8,065 bases of DNA from Planctomicrobium sp. (GTDB lineage Bacteria > Planctomycetota > Planctomycetia > Planctomycetales > Planctomycetaceae), in NCBI GenBank assembly GCA_029259835.1, contig JAJDEL010000884.1, forward strand, positions 1 through 8,065. Direction: 5' to 3'. Position 1 is the first letter of the stretch. Each line of letters starts with the position of its first letter. Position numbers and translations under genes: made by a program. The notes under the pieces were generated by a model. That model ran no database searches and was not told the origin of the DNA. It was given only the letters and a program-made list of their open reading frames with translations. Of the stretch, positions 5,137 to 8,065 are shown piece after piece.

Positions 5137-6051
5137 TCAATTCTTCCGACGCCCTACCATGGCAACAAAGCCAAGCATTCCCAAAGCGAACAAGACTGCT
5201 GGCGAAGGTTCTGGAACAGCAACGAAACTCAAGTCGAGTGCAATCCCTGATGGGTCGCTCAATCCTGAAACCAAAGTCTCAACATTCGAACCGTCCAGAC
5301 TTGCTCGTCTGATGAGACCGCTTCCAGATTCTGCCCAGTAGAACTGATTAGCTGCTAGGTCTAGCTGAATGCCTTTAGGATTCAATAAACCGCTAATCAA
5401 TGTCATCGAAGCGGAACTATCGAACGTGGTTCTGGTAATCGTGCCTGCTGAAAAATCCGTCCAGTAGATATGAGAGTTTGCAATGTCGAGGTCAAGAAAC
5501 TGCGGTCGAAATCCGCTGACGACTGTTTCCAAACCTGTACCATCCAAGTTTGCTTTTAAGATTGCTTGAGCGCCACCAGTTCCAGAGTCTGCCCAGTAGA
5601 TTTTCCCACCAACGGAATCAACACGAATTCCGCGTGGCTGACCTGTGGAGATAATTGCGGCAGGACTGGAACCATCTAACGACGCACGGAAAATCGAATC
5701 AGCATCGCGGTCGGTCCAATATATCAAGTCGTTCACCAAGTCGAGTTCGATACCCCATGGCGTAACCCCTACCCCGCTCACTAAAGATTCCAATCCTGAA
5801 CCATCCAAATTCGAACGTCCAACAACACCTGACAAATCGGTTCCGTACAACTTGCCAGCATCGAGGTCCAATGAGACATCCCGAACCGTAACGCTTCCAA
5901 ACGGAAGTATTTCGACACCGGTTCCATCCAAGTTCGCACGGCTGACTCTGGTGCTGACAATCTCAGACCAATACATCATCCCTGCGGAACAATTCAAAGA
6001 GCATCCAGCCAGAAGAACAAAAGCAACAAACAACCGCTTTAAGCGAATCAC
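5137..6051 (-). CDS. Secreted YWTD (LDL-receptor-type) six-bladed beta-propeller protein with PEP-CTERM anchor
   Basis: The start is GTG at 6051..6049 behind GAGAGGGCAGGG. Residues 1-23 form a signal peptide (basic MIRLKR, hydrophobic core, 'NCSAG' cleavage region). Six repeats about 42 residues apart carry the YWTD signature: MYWSE (26), LYGTD (68), IYWTD (110), IYWAD (151), IYWTD (195) and FYWAE (238), each followed by a 'r.nLDGsg.e.lvsG' strand pair, the number expected for a closed six-bladed propeller. The C-terminus is a PEP-CTERM sorting signal: 'VPEPS' (279-283), a hydrophobic helix (about 285-299) and 'RRKN'. The protein should thus be exported and processed by an exosortase, probably ending up on the outside of the cell or in its matrix. 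Such propellers bind protein or glycan partners; the ligand is unknown. It appears to be a single gene, with palindromes 43-76 bases upstream. Confidence 0.9.
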   Translation of the reverse strand: MIRLKRLFVAFVLLAGCSLNCSAGMMYWSEIVSTRVSRANLDGTGVEILPFGSVTVRDVSLDLDAGKLYGTDLSGVVGRSNLDGSGLESLVSGVGVTPWGIELDLVNDLIYWTDRDADSIFRASLDGSSPAAIISTGQPRGIRVDSVGGKIYWADSGTGGAQAILKANLDGTGLETVVSGFRPQFLDLDIANSHIYWTDFSAGTITRTTFDSSASMTLISGLLNPKGIQLDLAANQFYWAESGSGLIRRASLDGSNVETLVSGLSDPSGIALDLSFVAVPEPSPAVLFALGMLGFVAMVGRRKN

Positions 6052-6093
6052 GACCCTGCCCTCTCAAAAAACTTTGAAAATAAAATGCTTAGT

Positions 6094-6127
6094 TCGATAA
6101 TATCGAGCAGGTGTCACTGACACCTGC
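6094..6127. repeat. Two abutting perfect palindromes between tRNA-Ser and the PEP-CTERM gene
   Basis: TCGATA-A-TATCGA (6094-6106) is directly followed by a 21-base palindrome with arms GCAGGTGTCA and TGACACCTGC (wait-free centre of one base, 6107-6127). Read on the minus strand the larger one comes first, about 73 bases after the tRNA end and 56 bases before the GTG of the PEP-CTERM gene. It could be a tRNA terminator (nine-pair hairpin, no immediate T-run, T-rich sequence follows later) or an operator for the propeller gene. Confidence 0.6.
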
Positions 6128-6196
6128 AAGCCACGGTTCCGACCTATTTAGAGCGGTTTTCAGACCTTTTCCCTGAAGACTGATTTCATGAATAAG

Positions 6197-6284
<88 letters not shown>

Positions 6285-6293
6285 GAGGGACGC

Positions 6294-6322
6294 AAAGTAC
6301 AGGCTTTGCTCGCGAGCGTCAA
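6294..6322 (-). promoter_or_regulatory. Promoter of tRNA-Ser
   Basis: On the minus strand TTGACG (6322..6317), a 17-base spacer and TACTTT (6299..6294) precede the tRNA 5' end by ten bases. Transcription would start about three bases before the mature tRNA. It lies between the short Fur-like gene and the tRNA, so the tRNA need not depend on read-through. Confidence 0.55.
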
Positions 6323-6363
6323 ATCAGCGTGAACACGAAAATAATCGTTGTTTATATGACTGG

Positions 6364-6663
6364 TTAGAAGCGATTGTGTCGGTACCCATCCGAATGTTTT
6401 AGATTGTACTGACTCATCCCGTCCCAGCCTCGTCGTTCATTGAGTAAACCTGCGTCGACCAGGAGTTTAAGATACCGATAGACCGACGATCTGCTGACAC
6501 GCCTGCCACGGGGATATTTTTCGAGCCGGATTAGGATTTCATCGGTCGTGAATTCTGAACGAAGAGAAATGACTTCGCTGAGAAAATCTGCCTTTTGGTC
6601 AGTCATTCGCAAACCAAAGTCATTGAGATAACGCTCGAATTTCTCGTGGAGTGATTCAGCCAT
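6364..6663 (-). CDS. Short Fur-family-like winged-helix transcriptional regulator, 99 residues
   Basis: The start is ATG at 6663..6661, six bases after the stop of the formylmethanofuran dehydrogenase subunit B gene, so the two probably form one transcript. The sequence follows the N-terminal DNA-binding half of Fur proteins: 'GLRMTDQKADFLSEV' (17-31), 'FTTDEILIRLEKYPRG' (38-53), recognition helix 'SRSSVYRYLKLLVDAGLLNE' (57-76), and a wing ending 'GMSQYNLKHSDG'. Fur proteins are normally about 130-160 residues; here the chain stops near the point where the His-rich metal site and dimerisation domain would begin. I see no continuation in other frames downstream, so a recent frameshift is not obvious. 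It may act as a monomeric or differently dimerising DNA-binding protein, perhaps controlling its own C1 operon. Target genes are unknown. Confidence 0.75.
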   Translation of the reverse strand: MAESLHEKFERYLNDFGLRMTDQKADFLSEVISLRSEFTTDEILIRLEKYPRGRRVSRSSVYRYLKLLVDAGLLNERRGWDGMSQYNLKHSDGYRHNRF

Positions 6664-6669
6664 TCCGTA

Positions 6670-8013
6670 TCAACTCGCAGCAAGCTGGTGTTTGCGGATG
6701 CGGGATTCGATGCCTTTGAGGATTTCGTAGTCACTTTTGAAGGGTGACTCAAATGCAGGTCGCAACGGGATTGGGACGTCGTCCATGCGGTAAACTGTTC
6801 CTGGAACATTGATACCGTAGGTTGATGTCGTGAACGCGACGGTCGCGACTTTGGCTGTGTCGCTGAGCTTTGGGTCGAGGACAATCGATGGAATCGTGAC
6901 GAAGTGATCGCGGGCCGCTTGGGCGAAATTCGACATCGGGTCGGAAGCGATAATCATTGCAGCGTCCGCTTCACCACGTGCGAGAAGATCGGTCGTTGTG
7001 AACTCACCAGGATTGAATCTAGGATAACCACGACCGAGATGCACCCCGAATGGGTAACCTGTCGACCAGGATACGACGTTGTCGGCGCCGCTGACGTTTC
7101 CATGTCCACGCATCGCTTTGGCGACAAATCGCGTATGGCGGTTCATATCGCGAGCAAGTGCCAAAACGGCTTCGGTGTTGATGTGCTTACCGCGCGTCAT
7201 CGTCAAGCCCATACCGAAGAGAATGGCTCCGAACTTCGCTTGTTTCATTTTCTCCATGAGTTCTTTCATGGTCTCTATCGAGATCCCGGTCTTTTCTTCA
7301 ACAGATGGATCAGGATCAATCCCTTTTGCCAGCAAGCGTAGAGACCAAAGCAATTCGAAATCTGATTTCGGTTTTAACTGAAGGAAAATATCGACGGCTT
7401 TCGCGCTTTTCGTTTTGCGAACATCAACAAGAACCGCCGTCCGGTCTTTTCTGCCTCTCGGAACCAATTCCCCTTTCGGCATCAGGCTATATTTCGTGAA
7501 GTGGCGTGGATGGCTCTCTGCAGGGTTTGCTCCCCAGTACATAACAAAGTCGGCCCGATTCTTAATCTCGCCAAGCGAACACGTCACTTCGCCCACACCC
7601 TGAAACGCAATCCCGGACGGACCGTGACACACGGACGTTGTCGTATCAACGGTGCCACCAATCCAGTCGGTTATTGCAACTGCAACACGTTGTGCCTCGC
7701 ACGTCGTGTCAGAGAGACCGTAGGTCACCTGCATTTTCGAGTTCAGCAGAATCTCAGCAGCTTTATCCATCGCCTCATCGTATGAGACAGGTTTGCCTTC
7801 AATCGTTGCTTCTGGGCGTTCTTCAATATGATGGTTGAAAAACCATGCCTTGCCGAGGACACATGCTGACTGCGCCTTGACGATGCGTTTTTCTTCTTGA
7901 TTCACTGAAAGCTTGATGTCATCACACACACACCCGCAAAACGTGCAAGTCGCATCTTCGACAATCTTGAGTTCAGGCTTGGTTTCCGCCTTCGGGGCTT
8001 CTGCGATGCTCAT
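6670..8013 (-). CDS. fhcB: Formylmethanofuran dehydrogenase subunit B homologue (FwdB/FmdB; FhcB of the formyltransferase/hydrolase complex)
   Basis: The 447-residue protein starts at ATG 8013..8011 (MSIAEAPKAE); an in-frame GTG at 8064 would add 17 residues unlike the family. It belongs to the molybdopterin oxidoreductase superfamily. Visible motifs: 'CTFCGCVCDDIKL' (Cys23, 26, 30) with Cys51 as a putative [4Fe-4S] site, 'TSVCHGPSG' with Cys129 at the position of the Mo/W ligand in archaeal FwdB, and 'WGANPAESHPRH' (160-171). Archaeal homologues form or split formylmethanofuran. In bacteria with the tetrahydromethanopterin pathway the Fhc complex releases formate from formyl-H4MPT during formaldehyde oxidation in the cytoplasm. 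The other subunits (FhcA, FhcC, FhcD) are not in the window and may lie upstream beyond the right edge. No strong ribosome-binding site is seen. A short Fur-like regulator follows after six bases. Family assignment is firm; whether it is a metal-dependent dehydrogenase or the hydrolase-type subunit is open. Confidence 0.93.
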   Translation of the reverse strand: MSIAEAPKAETKPELKIVEDATCTFCGCVCDDIKLSVNQEEKRIVKAQSACVLGKAWFFNHHIEERPEATIEGKPVSYDEAMDKAAEILLNSKMQVTYGLSDTTCEAQRVAVAITDWIGGTVDTTTSVCHGPSGIAFQGVGEVTCSLGEIKNRADFVMYWGANPAESHPRHFTKYSLMPKGELVPRGRKDRTAVLVDVRKTKSAKAVDIFLQLKPKSDFELLWSLRLLAKGIDPDPSVEEKTGISIETMKELMEKMKQAKFGAILFGMGLTMTRGKHINTEAVLALARDMNRHTRFVAKAMRGHGNVSGADNVVSWSTGYPFGVHLGRGYPRFNPGEFTTTDLLARGEADAAMIIASDPMSNFAQAARDHFVTIPSIVLDPKLSDTAKVATVAFTTSTYGINVPGTVYRMDDVPIPLRPAFESPFKSDYEILKGIESRIRKHQLAAS

Positions 8014-8065
8014 TCGATTATGTGTCTTTATCGTTGACTTGGAACAGAGATCTTCGCCCCTCACC

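Noticed and set aside
5097..6160. Ten-base direct repeat GAGCGGTTTT at 5097-5106 and 6151-6160 flanking the PEP-CTERM gene
   Set aside because: Dozens of ten-base repeats are expected by chance in 8 kb, and no transposase or terminal inverted repeats accompany it.
6904..7838. Several plus-strand open frames opposite the subunit B gene
   Set aside because: They are antisense to a clearly conserved gene and show no domain pattern or ribosome-binding sites.

Overview
The window looks like a chromosomal segment of a bacterium of moderate G+C, most likely a planctomycete. The main reason is a bacterial formylmethanofuran dehydrogenase subunit B homologue (tetrahydromethanopterin-linked C1 pathway). 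A secreted YWTD beta-propeller protein with a PEP-CTERM tail, a tRNA gene without encoded CCA, and several lineage-typical small zinc-ribbon proteins fit with this. The assignment is inferred from gene content; no 16S rRNA gene is present.

Left part (1-1157, minus strand): the 5' end of a small membrane-anchored protein, with a good sigma70-type promoter whose -10 box sits inside an inverted repeat, preceded by an uncharacterised 194-residue protein. Middle-left (1192-3113, plus strand): a phage remnant comes first. It consists of the C-terminal domain of a MuF-like head morphogenesis protein, overlapping by 4 bases a 177-residue gene, and is closed by a strong intrinsic terminator. A new promoter and leader with two palindromes then serve two small Cys/His-rich proteins of 63 and 101 residues. 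These are followed by a weaker terminator embedded in a 122-base imperfect inverted repeat whose left end resembles an integron attC site.

Middle-right (3180-5075, minus strand): three co-directional genes encode a 109-residue unknown protein, a SIR2-like protein with intact NAD-binding and catalytic motifs, and a triple zinc-ribbon protein. The SIR2 stretch is noticeably AT-richer (about 40% G+C over 4201-4320, hand count) than the C1 gene (about 58% over 7021-7140). This stretch is the best candidate for a defence-type accessory module.

Right part (5137-8013, minus strand) looks like core genome: the PEP-CTERM beta-propeller protein, two abutting perfect palindromes, a tRNA-Ser(CGA) with its own promoter, a short Fur-like winged-helix regulator, and the formyltransferase/hydrolase subunit B gene six bases upstream of that regulator. 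These last two probably form an operon linking C1 metabolism to a local regulator. The accessory stretch between the left edge and about 5100 reads as a patchwork of unrelated small modules, each with its own promoter or terminator.
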